64,000 nucleotides of DNA from Sphingosinicella xenopeptidilytica (GTDB lineage: Bacteria > Pseudomonadota > Alphaproteobacteria > Sphingomonadales > Sphingomonadaceae), in the NCBI RefSeq assembly GCF_042676985.1, contig NZ_JBHTIK010000011.1:160558-224557 (forward strand), in the 5' to 3' direction. Each line of letters opens with the position of its first letter. The first letter of the stretch is position 1. Position numbers and translations under genes: made by a program. This document shows, one piece after another, positions 39,981 through 49,508 of the stretch. The notes under the pieces are model-generated. The model did not search any database and was not told where the DNA came from. It was given only the letters and a program-made list of their open reading frames with translations.

Positions 39981-40011
39981 AAGCGGCTGCCGATGGCATC
40001 GGCAGCCGCTT
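39981..40011 (+). terminator. Terminator hairpin after the P450 gene
   Basis: AAGCGGCTGCCGAT (39981-39994) pairs perfectly with ATCGGCAGCCGCTT (39998-40011), 14 bp with a 3-base loop, 8 bases after the P450 stop. Confidence 0.85.
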
Positions 40012-40368
40012 CTGGCCGGACGATGTCGGCACGGTCCGCCTGCACAGTATCCATCATGGATTTGCAATAGGCCCTGGTCAACGATCTCTTTTGCATATGC
40101 GAACAACAACGTTGCGGTGCTGGTTCTATGAAAAAAGCCATTTTTGAGATGGCGGTACTAGAATTTGAGAAATGATACGGTCTTCCGAAACCCCTTACAT
40201 GAACGGATGGCTTTCTCGGATCTTCGTTGTCCCGATCAGCAGTCCGCCAGATCCTCTAGCATCTGCTTCATGCCTTTCCGCGGAGCGGGCAAATTGCCTT
40301 CGCCTGAAATAGCACAGACGGTCGGCGTATCAGATCCCAGTGCGAAAATTTGATCATTTGGAGACTGA
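40012..40368. other. Intergenic region upstream of the CoA-transferase gene
   Basis: The 357 bases contain no gene I can support. They should hold the CoA-transferase promoter; the stretch at 40080-40170 is AT-rich, but no box is confidently assigned. Confidence 0.4.
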
Positions 40369-41595
40369 ATGCCTTCGAAAATCAGCTTGAAGTCGGTTCT
40401 TTCCGGCCTGCGTGTCTTGGAAATCGGCCATTTTGTCGCTGCACCTTTCTGTACGCGATTGCTCGCCGATCTTGGCGCCGACGTTATCAAGATCGAGCCT
40501 CCTGCCGGAGACCCCGTTCGGCAATGGGGTGAGATGGTTGAGGGACGATCATTGTGGTGGTCGATGCATGGCCGAAACAAGCGCAGTGTTGTGATAGACC
40601 TGAAATCGGAAAAGGGGCGTGAGATTGTCCTGAGGTTGGCCGCTGAATGTGATGTCGTTGTGGAGAATTTCCGCCCTGGCCAACTTACGCGAATGGGATT
40701 GGGCCCTGATGTATTGCGCAAGGCGCGACCCGATTTAATTGTCGCGCATATTTCGGGCTATGGTCAGGATGGGCCAGGAGCACACCGAGCCGCCTTCGGC
40801 GTGATCGGCGAGGCAATCGGAGGATTGCGCTATCTGACCAACCATGCGCCCGGCATGATCGATCTGCCACCCGTACGCGTTGGCGTCAGCATCGGGGATT
40901 CGATCGCAGGTCTCTATGCGGCTTTCGGGCTTATGACGGCGCTGTGGCAGCGTGATCGTGCCGGGGGTGATGGTCAGGCGCGGACGATTGATGTCGCACT
41001 GACCGAGAGTATGCTGAGCATGATGGAAGGTATGCTCCCAGAGTATGGAGCGTTGGGCAAGATCAAACAGCCGGGCGGCGGCGGTATTTCCACTGCGGCA
41101 CCGTCTAATGCCTATCCAACGGCTGATGGCGAGTGGGTTTTGATTGCGGCCAATTCGGAGCCGCTATTCGCCAAGTTGATGGCACTGACTGGTCATCCCG
41201 AGTTGATTGGAGCGCCTGGCTATTCAAGCAACCCGGAACGCGTTGCCAATGTCGAGTTTCTCGATCGGTTGATCGGTGAATGGACGCGAGAGTTTTCCGC
41301 CGACGATTTAACCACGCGTCTGGATGAGAACGATATCCCCAACTCCAAGGTCTATACCGCTGCCGACTGCGCGTCCGATCCGCAATATCTTGCGCGCGGC
41401 ATGGTGCGAGACGTGCCTGATCGGCATTTTGGAAAAGTGCTTCAGGCGGGTGTGGTGCCGCATATTCCTGAATCGCCGGGGGCTGTGCGGTGGGCCGGCC
41501 CCGATCTTGGTGAACATAGTCGGGAGGTTTTGACCGAAGTGCTGGGTCTCGATCCGGTCGAGATTGAAGAGTTGAAACGGGATGGCGTACTGTGA
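40369..41595 (+). CDS. Class III (CaiB/BaiF) CoA-transferase
   Basis: The 408-residue protein has the family opening SGLRVLEIGHFVAAPFCTRL, then LLADLGADVIKIEPPAGDPV and RSVVIDLKSEKGREIVLRLA. The catalytic Asp is expected in the 'ARTIDVALTESMLSMMEGML' stretch (about residue 207). The C-terminal substrate domain with TRLDENDIPNSKVYTAAD completes it. It should move CoA between a carboxylic acid and an acyl-CoA, activating a carboxylic acid for beta-oxidation-like steps. In the proposed scheme the acid released by ester cleavage, or a side-chain acid, would be a substrate. It converges on the RidA gene. Confidence 0.93.
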   Translation: MPSKISLKSVLSGLRVLEIGHFVAAPFCTRLLADLGADVIKIEPPAGDPVRQWGEMVEGRSLWWSMHGRNKRSVVIDLKSEKGREIVLRLAAECDVVVENFRPGQLTRMGLGPDVLRKARPDLIVAHISGYGQDGPGAHRAAFGVIGEAIGGLRYLTNHAPGMIDLPPVRVGVSIGDSIAGLYAAFGLMTALWQRDRAGGDGQARTIDVALTESMLSMMEGMLPEYGALGKIKQPGGGGISTAAPSNAYPTADGEWVLIAANSEPLFAKLMALTGHPELIGAPGYSSNPERVANVEFLDRLIGEWTREFSADDLTTRLDENDIPNSKVYTAADCASDPQYLARGMVRDVPDRHFGKVLQAGVVPHIPESPGAVRWAGPDLGEHSREVLTEVLGLDPVEIEELKRDGVL

Positions 41596-41697
41596 TTGCC
41601 ACTGGACATCGACATGACCTGCAGCCGGAGGGATCTTTCACTACGGTGATGAAAGCTTCTGATACCGGGGTCGGGCTATCCTTGTGTGCCGACGTGT

Positions 41698-42129
41698 CTA
41701 TCTCGTCGCCGGGAAGCCTGCATCATAAGCCAGCGCGGAAATCTCGACAAGCTGACCGGGCACAAACAGAGAAGTCACGCCGAGCAGAGTGCTTGCCGGC
41801 CAATGATCGCCGACGAAATCTCTGACTGACGGCATCGCTTCGAGAACCGCGGGCGTATCGATGCAGTAAATTGTCCACGAGGCCAGGGAGTCAGGCTTCA
41901 GTCCTTCCGATGCAAGCAACTTGCGCATGATATCAAGGATGAACTGCAGTTGCTCGGTGGCCGTGTTGCCCACAAGGCGGAGCGTTGTCAGTGATCCAGT
42001 AACCGGTGCGATGCCGGAGATATGCACGAATGGGCCGGTCCGAACCATCTGGGCGAAACCAAAGGTCTCGTGTATCTCGCGGTCGAGATAGCCAACCTCG
42101 GGAACGGTGCGTGTGATGCTGCTGCTCAT
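41698..42129 (-). CDS. RidA/YjgF-family protein
   Basis: The 143-residue protein has the RidA fold: FGFAQMVRTGPFVHISGIAP, then ATEQLQFILDIMRKLLASEG, GDHWPASTLLGVTSLFVPGQ and LVEISALAYD. Family members hydrolyse reactive enamines/imines or act as related deaminases. The Arg of the classical motif (R..R) corresponds here to the LLGVTSLFVPG region, which differs, so a divergent substrate is likely. It starts inside the last codons of the PhyH oxygenase gene (ATGA overlap), so the two are co-translated. Confidence 0.88.
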   Translation of the reverse strand: MSSSITRTVPEVGYLDREIHETFGFAQMVRTGPFVHISGIAPVTGSLTTLRLVGNTATEQLQFILDIMRKLLASEGLKPDSLASWTIYCIDTPAVLEAMPSVRDFVGDHWPASTLLGVTSLFVPGQLVEISALAYDAGFPATR

Positions 42130-43019
42130 CCCTTGAGGTCTGCCATGAATGTCTTGACACCATCCTGTACTCCGGCGGTCTTCTTCATGAGATCGAGCCC
42201 GAACACTTCGTTTTCGGGCATATCTCGCAGCACGGTCATGGGGTCCCGCGAATCGGCGACATAGCCCATCGCGTAACAGGACAATTGATAGCCCATCACC
42301 CTGAGCAGATCATCGGGCAGGGTGCGTGCGACCTCAAGAGGGGTGGACAGATACTGGTTCTCTTCCTGGCAGACCCAGCCGACAGAATATGTGATATTGA
42401 TTCCTTGGCGGTGTTGGTCGCTGCGATTGCAACCAGCGGCGTGGAGCACCTTGCCGGTGTAGAATAGCGCTGAACCACGAGGCATTTCAGCACACACCAT
42501 GTCTGCTTCCCCATAGTGATCCGGATCGGCGTGAAACTTGTGCGTGCCTGGCACGATACGGGTCGCTCCATTAACATCGGTGAAGTCCGTCATCGCCCAG
42601 ATCATATTAAGCTGTACATTGTAGTCGAGCGGGAAAGGAAAAAAGTCCCAGGCGATCTCATCGCAGTGAAGTTTCTGCGGTTCACCGCCAGGCAGGATCG
42701 TCATCACCTGAGTTAAGTTCAGGCGAAAGCTCGTAGCCTTGTCGAGGAATTTTTGGGCGGTCTCAAGTGCCAGAGGATTCATCACCAGTTCGTGCGATGC
42801 TGGCGATCGGGCAATCATCGCCCCCGTTCGCTTAGTATGAAAGCCGAAAAAACTGTCGCGTCCCTGTCCACACCGCTCGACATACGGCGCCATCTCCGCG
42901 CCGATCCGGTCCATGAGGTCATTAGTGACCAGATTGTCAACGATAACGTAGCCATGCTCGCGCAGGCGTTCGACAACAGCGTCAGCACCACAGTCATTCT
43001 TCAGGCGAATGGTTTCCAC
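42126..43019 (-). CDS. Phytanoyl-CoA dioxygenase (PhyH) family oxygenase
   Basis: A GTG start at 43019, with GGAGG upstream, gives 297 residues. SFRLNLTQVMTILPGGEPQK leads to the metal pair HCD in KLHCDEIAWDFFPF; the distal ligand is in GKVLHAAGCNRS; GINITYSVGW carries the co-substrate region. It is a paralogue of 19154-20044. It should hydroxylate a small molecule with Fe(II) and 2-oxoglutarate. The downstream RidA gene overlaps it, and a LuxR gene diverges from it, so the cluster may be regulated by that LuxR. Confidence 0.9.
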   Translation of the reverse strand: METIRLKNDCGADAVVERLREHGYVIVDNLVTNDLMDRIGAEMAPYVERCGQGRDSFFGFHTKRTGAMIARSPASHELVMNPLALETAQKFLDKATSFRLNLTQVMTILPGGEPQKLHCDEIAWDFFPFPLDYNVQLNMIWAMTDFTDVNGATRIVPGTHKFHADPDHYGEADMVCAEMPRGSALFYTGKVLHAAGCNRSDQHRQGINITYSVGWVCQEENQYLSTPLEVARTLPDDLLRVMGYQLSCYAMGYVADSRDPMTVLRDMPENEVFGLDLMKKTAGVQDGVKTFMADLKG

Positions 43020-43237
43020 GGTCAACCTCCCGGCAGAAGCAGCGCACGCTACGTGGCTGGCAATATCGTGTTTCCGACCGGATTGTCGGGTAGGCAATCC
43101 ATCTTTGGATAGAGTAGGTGTGGAACAGAGATGAGGAGTCTACCCGCGTTCGGTGCCCAGCCATCTCGACATTACTGGCTATTGAGGCGAGGCCGTTCGC
43201 GAAATGAAGTCAAAGACTTGCAGAGTTTGACTTGAGT

Positions 43238-44020
43238 ATGATCAGAAATATGATGCAATTATTCGAATTGCAGGAGGGAAGGCGAGAAGGTTTGCGGAAA
43301 GCGGGCATGACGGACGCTCTCGGAGCATCGGCTGATCCGATCAGCATCAGGACTCTGTCTTTCGTACAACGATGCCTGCGGGTTTCCTTTTCCACGCTTG
43401 TCTGGATAGATGCCAGTGATGTCGGTTTCTCAGAGTATCTCAGTTTGGGACTTCCGGATCAGTTAATGCAGGATTATTTTGCAGGGGTTAGCCAGTTCGA
43501 TCCGTTGAGCATCTCCAATACGTTGGGATACAATAGGTGTTTTGTGGCTCTGGGCAGCGATGTGGTTCCACAGGATAGTCCCGCCCAGATTCGTTATCGC
43601 AGCCACCTCGCCCATTATGGCATTGAAGATGAACTCGACATGCTCGTTTGTGTTGGCGCGGTGCCGGTGGCAAGCATTGCCATCCATCGTCGTCCTGTCG
43701 ATCCGGCATTCATTGAGGACGACGAATTCTGGTTGAATCTTCAAAGCTATGTCGAGTTCAACATGCGCTTTCATCCGCGCGTGCAAAGCTTGGTGTTGTC
43801 TAGCGCGTTAAAGGGTCAATACGGTCTGAGCAAACGCGAAACCGAAGTCGCAATGCTGGTCAGTGATGGTGCATCCAACAGCGATATAGCAGAAATCCTA
43901 TGTATCAAGACCGGCACGGTAAAAACGCACATCGTCCGCCTACTCGACAAGCTTGGTGTCAGTAGTCGCTACGGTATTATGGCTCGATGCCACGCCATCC
44001 GCATGGATGCGCGGAACTGA
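43238..44020 (+). CDS. LuxR-family regulator (first paralogue of the island)
   Basis: The 260-residue protein has an N-terminal sensor domain (about 1-185) with HLAHYGIEDELDMLVCVGAV. A C-terminal LuxR helix-turn-helix follows at about 193-255 (YGLSKRETEVAMLVSDGASN, SDIAEILCIKTGTVKTHIVR, LLDKLGVSSRYGI). The start at 43238 (MIRNMMQLFELQ) is one of two close options. Its sensor domain shares 'DELDM' and the surrounding layout with the regulator at 52393-53088, so they are paralogues. It diverges from the PhyH-RidA genes. Confidence 0.9.
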   Translation: MIRNMMQLFELQEGRREGLRKAGMTDALGASADPISIRTLSFVQRCLRVSFSTLVWIDASDVGFSEYLSLGLPDQLMQDYFAGVSQFDPLSISNTLGYNRCFVALGSDVVPQDSPAQIRYRSHLAHYGIEDELDMLVCVGAVPVASIAIHRRPVDPAFIEDDEFWLNLQSYVEFNMRFHPRVQSLVLSSALKGQYGLSKRETEVAMLVSDGASNSDIAEILCIKTGTVKTHIVRLLDKLGVSSRYGIMARCHAIRMDARN

Positions 44021-44045
44021 GGTGTTGTTTATTGGGCCGAGCAGG

Positions 44046-44753
44046 TCAGTCCGCGGAGATTGCCGTTTTAGGTGCCATCAGGCCTGCCGTGAGAAACTGG
44101 ATCATTCGTTCGAGGACCTCATCATTGTCGTCAGTATTATACTGTCCGTCAGAAAGGTCATCGAGGCGGGACACATCGGCAAGCATATAGAGGTAAGTGC
44201 CAACAATGAACATCATGCGATAATGGACATCAACGGACGGGACTTTGGGAAGGGCATCGCAGAGAGCCTTGATATAGCGCTTCGCTGATGAATCATAAAC
44301 TTCGCGACGAAGTCTGAACGCCAGTTCGTCAGGTTCATGGTGTAGGCGTGCCTGAATTCGAACGAAAGCGAGACCAGCCGGCCCGCTTTTCTTGAACTCG
44401 AACTGAGGTTGTATAAAGGCGCGGATCAAGTCCTGAACGCTGGGCCTTGCCTTCCTGCTCAGCAGTTCGTCGAGCAGCTTATGTCGCTTCTCTGCCAATT
44501 CCATGCCGCGACGTTTGAAGACTGCCTCGAATAGGCCTTCTTTAGATCCAAAATAATAAGTTATGAGACCCTGATTCACCGAAGCATTTTCGGCGATCTC
44601 CCGCATTGATGTCCCGCTATAGCCTTTTTTTGCAAACAACCGTTCAGAGACGTCAAGAATAGTCGCATCTATGTTGAGGTCGCGCTGAGGTCGACCGGGG
44701 CCACGCACCGAGCGTTTCAGTCGGTATGATGGCTTCTCCATCTTAGTAGCCAT
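44046..44753 (-). CDS. TetR-family transcriptional regulator
   Basis: The 235-residue protein has a basic N-terminal arm (SYRLKRSVRGPGRPQRDLNI), the TetR helix-turn-helix (ATILDVSERLFAKKGYSGTS, MREIAENASVNQGLITYYFG) and a helical effector domain with CFR-type TetR C-terminal features (AELIRAFIQP region). It converges with the LuxR gene (25 bases between stops). The divergent TonB receptor at 45162 lies beyond 408 bases of AT-rich DNA that carries the shared motif at 45064-45076, a candidate target. Confidence 0.92.
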   Translation of the reverse strand: MATKMEKPSYRLKRSVRGPGRPQRDLNIDATILDVSERLFAKKGYSGTSMREIAENASVNQGLITYYFGSKEGLFEAVFKRRGMELAEKRHKLLDELLSRKARPSVQDLIRAFIQPQFEFKKSGPAGLAFVRIQARLHHEPDELAFRLRREVYDSSAKRYIKALCDALPKVPSVDVHYRMMFIVGTYLYMLADVSRLDDLSDGQYNTDDNDEVLERMIQFLTAGLMAPKTAISAD

Positions 44754-45161
44754 GTCCGACCACTTCTTGAACTCCCGAATAAATCAAAAATCGCCTGCGT
44801 GTGTAGTCAGGTCCGATACCGTGCGCCAGCACTAAAAAGGATTGTTGCATGGTTGAAACTGCCTCCGGCACCGATGATCGTGTCATCAATAATCAATCGC
44901 AAAGCCTCGGTTCCAGGCACGCGCCTGTTCGTAGCCGCTTCGCCATTCTGTAGTCGGGGCCACGGCTGACCGCCTCCTGTAATGGACCGAAAACTGCCGA
45001 TCCTTAGGAGTTATTGCAGTTTTTAACCGCATTTGCAAAGGGGCGTTGACAATAATGTTCACACGTATAATTAATAGCATTCATGGAGTCGGTTGTGGGG
45101 CCGGTCCAACACGCAAAAAATGGATGTTAGAGGGTGGTCGATATGACCAGAAGGGGGTGAA
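44754..45161. promoter_or_regulatory. Divergent control region between TetR and a TonB receptor, with TTGACA and a shared 13-mer
   Basis: These 408 bases lie between a leftward TetR gene and a rightward TonB receptor gene. TTGACA (45046-45051) is followed 14 bases later by TATAAT (45066-45071), inside CGTATAATTAATA (45064-45076). The spacing is too short for a normal sigma-70 promoter, so the second box may be an operator. The same 13-mer occurs at 63643-63655 on the other strand. No gene is visible. Confidence 0.6.
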
Positions 45162-47423
45162 ATGAATATCAGGTACTCCATCGTGCTCAAGACCTGCACT
45201 GCCATGGCTGTGTTGCAGTTCGCCGTTCCAGCGTTTGCACAGACGACGGAAACAGGGATCATTGACGCCGACATCGTTGTCACGGCGCAGCGTCGTACTG
45301 AAACAGTTCAGGACGTTCCGGCGGCGATCACGGCATTCGGGGCGGAGAGCCTTCTCAGGGCAAGCGTGTCGAGTGGAAATGATCTTCCGCGCATCGTTCC
45401 GAACCTCAACTCTTACTCGCCAATAGGCGAGGGCAGTAGCCCGGTTTTCATCATGCGGGGCATTACGGCGAACGATTACAGTCCGCACCAAAGTCGTCCA
45501 GTCGCACTCTTCGTCGATGACGGAATTCGTGGCATGTCCGCTTTGGAAGCCGTGCAACTTTATGATATTGAGCGTGTGGAAGTTCTGCGCGGTCCTCAGG
45601 GGACTTTGTACGGGAAGAACGCAACGGGCGGTGCCGTCAATGTTATCACGCGCAGGCCGACGTTTGAGGATGAAGGGTCTTTAACGCTGGGCTATGGTTC
45701 GTTCAATCGCGTCGAGGCTAGGGGCGCTGCTCAGACCACGCTGATTGACGATGTGCTAGCCGTGAGGCTGGCGTTTCAGATGATCAAGGATGATGGTCTG
45801 GTAAAGAATCTGGTGCCGCGCGCGCCTCGTCTCGACCAGACTGACGCGCTTGGTGTTCGGGCTAGCGTGTTCTTCAAGCCTTCCGAGGATTTTGACGCCA
45901 CTCTTCGTGTTTTTCATGCACGTGTTGGCGGTACGGGTTCCGGACCGTTTGCAAAGATCATCTCGCCAACATTGTCGGCAATTGCAAACCGTGACGGTCT
46001 GGGCTTTTACGAACAGCGTCAAAACTATACGCCCGATCGCCGTATTCGCGACACCGGCCTCAACTTGAATCTGAACTGGAATCTGAGTGATACGCTCACG
46101 TTGACCTCGATCACGACCTATGATCGCGGCGACCAGTTCGATGGCGGCGACTACGATGGCCTGGAAGTTCATACCGATCACATCGTCATTGCCACTGACG
46201 ACATTCGTCAGTTTGTGCAGGAGGTGCGATTCAATGCAGATATCGATCGCCTGAAGGTCACTGCCGGCGCATTTTTCAGCTCAGACAAGATGCTCGTCTT
46301 TAACGACTTCGCGTTTAACGCCGAACCTGCGCTCGGTATTACCTTCGATCCCAACGCATTCGGTGTGCCTTACACCGGTCCTACGCTTTATGGTATCACG
46401 CTCGGCAACTCGTTTGATCAGAAGCGGAAAAGCTACGCTGGCTATGTCCGTGGTGTTTACGAGGTAACCGACAACTTTAACGTTTCTGCCGGTTTTCGAT
46501 ACAGCCACGACAAGGTGTCCGCGCTCAACTACTCCGCGATGATTGGAGGCGTGGAAGCGTCGCCCGCCGGCGGGGTGGTCACGGAGGCCGGCTGGCGTTT
46601 CCTGGTGCCGACGTTCACAAATATTGATCGGATCAGAAAATTTAATAACACGAGTTTCGAGTTCGGCGCCGACTATACGATCGGTGATGCGATGATCTAT
46701 GCTTCGTTCAAGCAGGGATACCGCATGGGTGCAGTAAATGCATCGGGTTTCAACATCCCGGACGAAGCGAGTATTATTGATCCGGAAACGGTTGATGCTT
46801 ACGAAGTGGGCGTCAAGTATCAGACGCCGGACAGAGTGCTCACGCTGAATCTCGCGGCATTTCGCAACGACTATAAGGATCAGCAGTTCCAGGTCACGCA
46901 GGGCGCCCTGATTTTTCTCAACAATGCGCCAAAGTCACGTATTTGGGGCGTAGAAGCGGAAGCGAGGCTTCGTCCGATTGACAGTGTATTGTTGACCGCA
47001 AGTGCTGGTTGGTTGGATCCGAAGTTCCTGGAGGCGGATGTCACGCCTGGCGACCCCCTGACCGGTGACGTATCCGGGAAACAGCTGGTTGGTGCGAACA
47101 AGTTCAATACCAATGTCGCGGTTGATTGGCAGATGCTGGAAACCGGTGCCGGGATCGTTAACCTGCGACTTGATGCTGTTTACCGTAGCCGGACGTACTA
47201 TGTGCCTCTTAACAAGCGCGAGTTGTCACAAGCAGGTTACTGGCTCGCCAATGGTCGACTTTCCTACGATATGGATAAGTTCAGTATAGCACTTTGGGGC
47301 AAGAACATTCTTGGAAAGAAATACTTCGTGTCGAGCTTCGATTATGTGAATGCTGTCGGAGTTTCGATGAACAACCGAGGTTCTCGTCGTCAATTTGGTG
47401 TTGAAGGAACGATCAGGTTCTAG
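45162..47423 (+). CDS. TonB-dependent receptor, first gene of the BVMO operon
   Basis: The 753-residue protein has a signal peptide (KTCTAMAVLQFAVPAFAQ) followed by ADIVVTAQRRTETVQDVPAA, the typical plug start, then LRGPQGTLYGKNATGGAVNV. The barrel closes with FGVEGTIRF. No STN domain. It is followed, 102 bases later, by the Baeyer-Villiger monooxygenase gene with a 12-bp hairpin in between, and then by the esterase, permease, cytochrome c and LuxR genes, all rightward. It should import the pyridine (or related) growth substrate. Confidence 0.94.
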   Translation: MNIRYSIVLKTCTAMAVLQFAVPAFAQTTETGIIDADIVVTAQRRTETVQDVPAAITAFGAESLLRASVSSGNDLPRIVPNLNSYSPIGEGSSPVFIMRGITANDYSPHQSRPVALFVDDGIRGMSALEAVQLYDIERVEVLRGPQGTLYGKNATGGAVNVITRRPTFEDEGSLTLGYGSFNRVEARGAAQTTLIDDVLAVRLAFQMIKDDGLVKNLVPRAPRLDQTDALGVRASVFFKPSEDFDATLRVFHARVGGTGSGPFAKIISPTLSAIANRDGLGFYEQRQNYTPDRRIRDTGLNLNLNWNLSDTLTLTSITTYDRGDQFDGGDYDGLEVHTDHIVIATDDIRQFVQEVRFNADIDRLKVTAGAFFSSDKMLVFNDFAFNAEPALGITFDPNAFGVPYTGPTLYGITLGNSFDQKRKSYAGYVRGVYEVTDNFNVSAGFRYSHDKVSALNYSAMIGGVEASPAGGVVTEAGWRFLVPTFTNIDRIRKFNNTSFEFGADYTIGDAMIYASFKQGYRMGAVNASGFNIPDEASIIDPETVDAYEVGVKYQTPDRVLTLNLAAFRNDYKDQQFQVTQGALIFLNNAPKSRIWGVEAEARLRPIDSVLLTASAGWLDPKFLEADVTPGDPLTGDVSGKQLVGANKFNTNVAVDWQMLETGAGIVNLRLDAVYRSRTYYVPLNKRELSQAGYWLANGRLSYDMDKFSIALWGKNILGKKYFVSSFDYVNAVGVSMNNRGSRRQFGVEGTIRF

Positions 47424-47476
47424 GGTCTTTCATTATCCGTTCCAGCTGGCAGATCAGGCTCTGGAACGTAATTGAA

Positions 47477-47505
47477 GCTGCCGCGCCAAGCCATGGCGCG
47501 GCAGC
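47477..47505 (+). terminator. Strong hairpin between TonB receptor and BVMO genes
   Basis: GCTGCCGCGCCA (47477-47488) pairs with TGGCGCGGCAGC (47494-47505), 12 bp with a 5-base loop, 8 bases before the AAGGAG ribosome site of the BVMO gene. No T-run follows. It probably uncouples expression of the abundant receptor from the downstream enzymes. Confidence 0.8.
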
Positions 47506-47525
47506 CGCAAATTAAGGAGTGCAAT

Positions 47526-49475
47526 ATGGTTTCGATGCGTTCGGTGCAGGATTCCAACGGCTCGCATTCTTCATGGCTTCCCGAGGATACTTCTGAACTG
47601 CGCCGATATCTTCAGGGAGCAGATACCGTGGCATTGCTGCCAACTGTGGCGCATCTGACCCGTGACCCTTCTGTGCTTCGCAAGGAATGGAAGCCTGCAT
47701 TTTATTATGGAAACCCAATCAGCGGATTGCCGCAGGATGAAGAAGACAAAATCCGTGATTTCTGTGCGGAGAAGTTGATTGAATTCGTGCGGTCCGGGAA
47801 GCCTGTGCCATCGCAGCGTAGTTACGACGAAGTCCGAGCTTTCTGCCAATGGATGATGCCGGAGGTTCACGAAGGTTATACCGGTATGCTGATCGAGGAG
47901 CTTGTTTGCGACAAGCATGATCCACGAGAGCCCCGTTGGAAGCTGGATTCCAAGAGTGGCGCCGTAGCACCGCATGTACTGATCATCGGAGCCGGCGAGT
48001 CCGGGCTTCTACTCGGCTATCGCTTGAAGCAGGCTGGTGTTCCCTTCACGATCATCGAGAAAAATCCCGGTGTTGGCGGAACCTGGTTCGAAAACGATTA
48101 TCCAGGCTGCCGGGTGGATGCAAACAGCTTCTTTTACAGCTATGCATTCGCACGCAACATCTGGGAGGAGTATTACTCTCAGGCGCCCGACCTTCGGAAG
48201 TATTTTGCTCGTATCGCCGAAGAGACCGGTTTGTACGAGAATATTGTTCTGAACGCGGAAGTCACGGCGTGCGTGTGGGACGAACAGGCTGCAAAATGGA
48301 AAGTCGAATATCGGCAGGGCGACACCATTCAATTAATCGAGAGCGAGTTTGTCACCAGTGCTGTGGGACAGCTCAATCGCCCATCCCTGCCCAACATTAA
48401 GGGACGCGAGCTCTTCGCCGGACCGGCGTTCCATTCGGCTCGCTGGGATCATAATGTCGATCTTACGGGCAAGCGTGTCGCAGTGATCGGCATTGGTGCC
48501 AGCGCAATCCAGATTATTCCGCAGGTTGCTAAAGTTGCCGAAAGGGTGACCGTCCTTTGTCGCAGCATGCCCTGGCTGGTGCCGACCCCGCTGATTCATG
48601 AACATGTCAGCGAAGGCATGAAGTGGGCGCTGCAGAATATACCGAGCTATGCCTTATGGCTTCGAGCGACCCTCGCGCTGCCCGGAGCCTATGGCATGCT
48701 TGACTGGGTGGTAGTGGACCCCGATTATCCGCCGACTGAGCGTTCGGTTTCGGCACTGAACGATCAGGTTCGCGCCGTCATCACGGCGTGGATCGAAGAG
48801 AGGATTGCCGACCGACCCGACCTGCGTGACCTGCTGATCCCTTCCTCGCCTTTCGCTGCCAAGCGAATTACGCGAGACAACGGATCATTCATTGAAACTC
48901 TGAAGCGCGACAACGTGGTCGTAAACAGGACGCCGATTCAAGAGATCGAGGAAGGCGGTATAGTGTTCACGGATGGTAGCCGTGAAGATTATGACGTCAT
49001 CATTTACGCGACGGGCTTTCATGCTTCTCGTTTCCTTATGCCCATGAAGGTCTTGGGAGAGGACAGCCGCGATCTTCATGCAGTTTGGGATGGAGATGAT
49101 GCGCGCGCCTATCTTGGCATGACAGTTCCTCATTTCCCAAACTTGTTCATTCTCTATGGCCCGAACACCAATCAGGCTGTGCATGGCGGCAGCGCGATCA
49201 TGTGGACCGAATTTTCGGTGAAGTATGTTCTAGACGCTGTTCATCAAATGACGCTGCAGGGTTTCCGATCACTCTCAGTAAAGCAGGATGTGTTCGAAAC
49301 CTATTCAGATCGCATAGATGAGGCTGGAGCACTTCGCACGTGGGGCTTTTCGGATGTAAGCAGCTGGTACAAGAACTCGAAGGGGCGATCCACGCAGAAC
49401 TTCCCTTTTTCATCATATGAACTTTGGTGGCGCACTCATCAGGTCGACCTGTCAGATTATGAACTGACATACTGA
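47526..49475 (+). CDS. Baeyer-Villiger monooxygenase of 4-hydroxyacetophenone monooxygenase type
   Basis: The 649-residue flavoprotein has an N-terminal extension of about 130 residues (…TVALLPTVAHLTRDPSVLRK) as in HapE. The FAD Rossmann motif is VLIIGAGESGLLLGYRLKQ (about 151-169), then PGVGGTWFENDYPGCRVD. The BVMO fingerprint FAGPAFHSARWD (FxGxxxHxxxW[P/D]) lies at about 297-308 and the NADPH motif VAVIGIGASAIQIIPQVA follows. The length matches HAPMO (about 640). It should convert an aryl ketone to an aryl ester. The ATG at 47526 has AAGGAG at 7 bases. It directly precedes an esterase gene, a classic BVMO-esterase pair. Confidence 0.93.
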   Translation: MVSMRSVQDSNGSHSSWLPEDTSELRRYLQGADTVALLPTVAHLTRDPSVLRKEWKPAFYYGNPISGLPQDEEDKIRDFCAEKLIEFVRSGKPVPSQRSYDEVRAFCQWMMPEVHEGYTGMLIEELVCDKHDPREPRWKLDSKSGAVAPHVLIIGAGESGLLLGYRLKQAGVPFTIIEKNPGVGGTWFENDYPGCRVDANSFFYSYAFARNIWEEYYSQAPDLRKYFARIAEETGLYENIVLNAEVTACVWDEQAAKWKVEYRQGDTIQLIESEFVTSAVGQLNRPSLPNIKGRELFAGPAFHSARWDHNVDLTGKRVAVIGIGASAIQIIPQVAKVAERVTVLCRSMPWLVPTPLIHEHVSEGMKWALQNIPSYALWLRATLALPGAYGMLDWVVVDPDYPPTERSVSALNDQVRAVITAWIEERIADRPDLRDLLIPSSPFAAKRITRDNGSFIETLKRDNVVVNRTPIQEIEEGGIVFTDGSREDYDVIIYATGFHASRFLMPMKVLGEDSRDLHAVWDGDDARAYLGMTVPHFPNLFILYGPNTNQAVHGGSAIMWTEFSVKYVLDAVHQMTLQGFRSLSVKQDVFETYSDRIDEAGALRTWGFSDVSSWYKNSKGRSTQNFPFSSYELWWRTHQVDLSDYELTY

Positions 49476-49508
49476 TTCGATGCTGGGAGCGATCGGTTGG
49501 AGGGGTTC

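Noticed and set aside
45046..45071. A consensus sigma-70 promoter TTGACA…TATAAT
   Set aside because: The spacer is only 14 bases, too short for a normal promoter, so I report it as a motif of unknown role.
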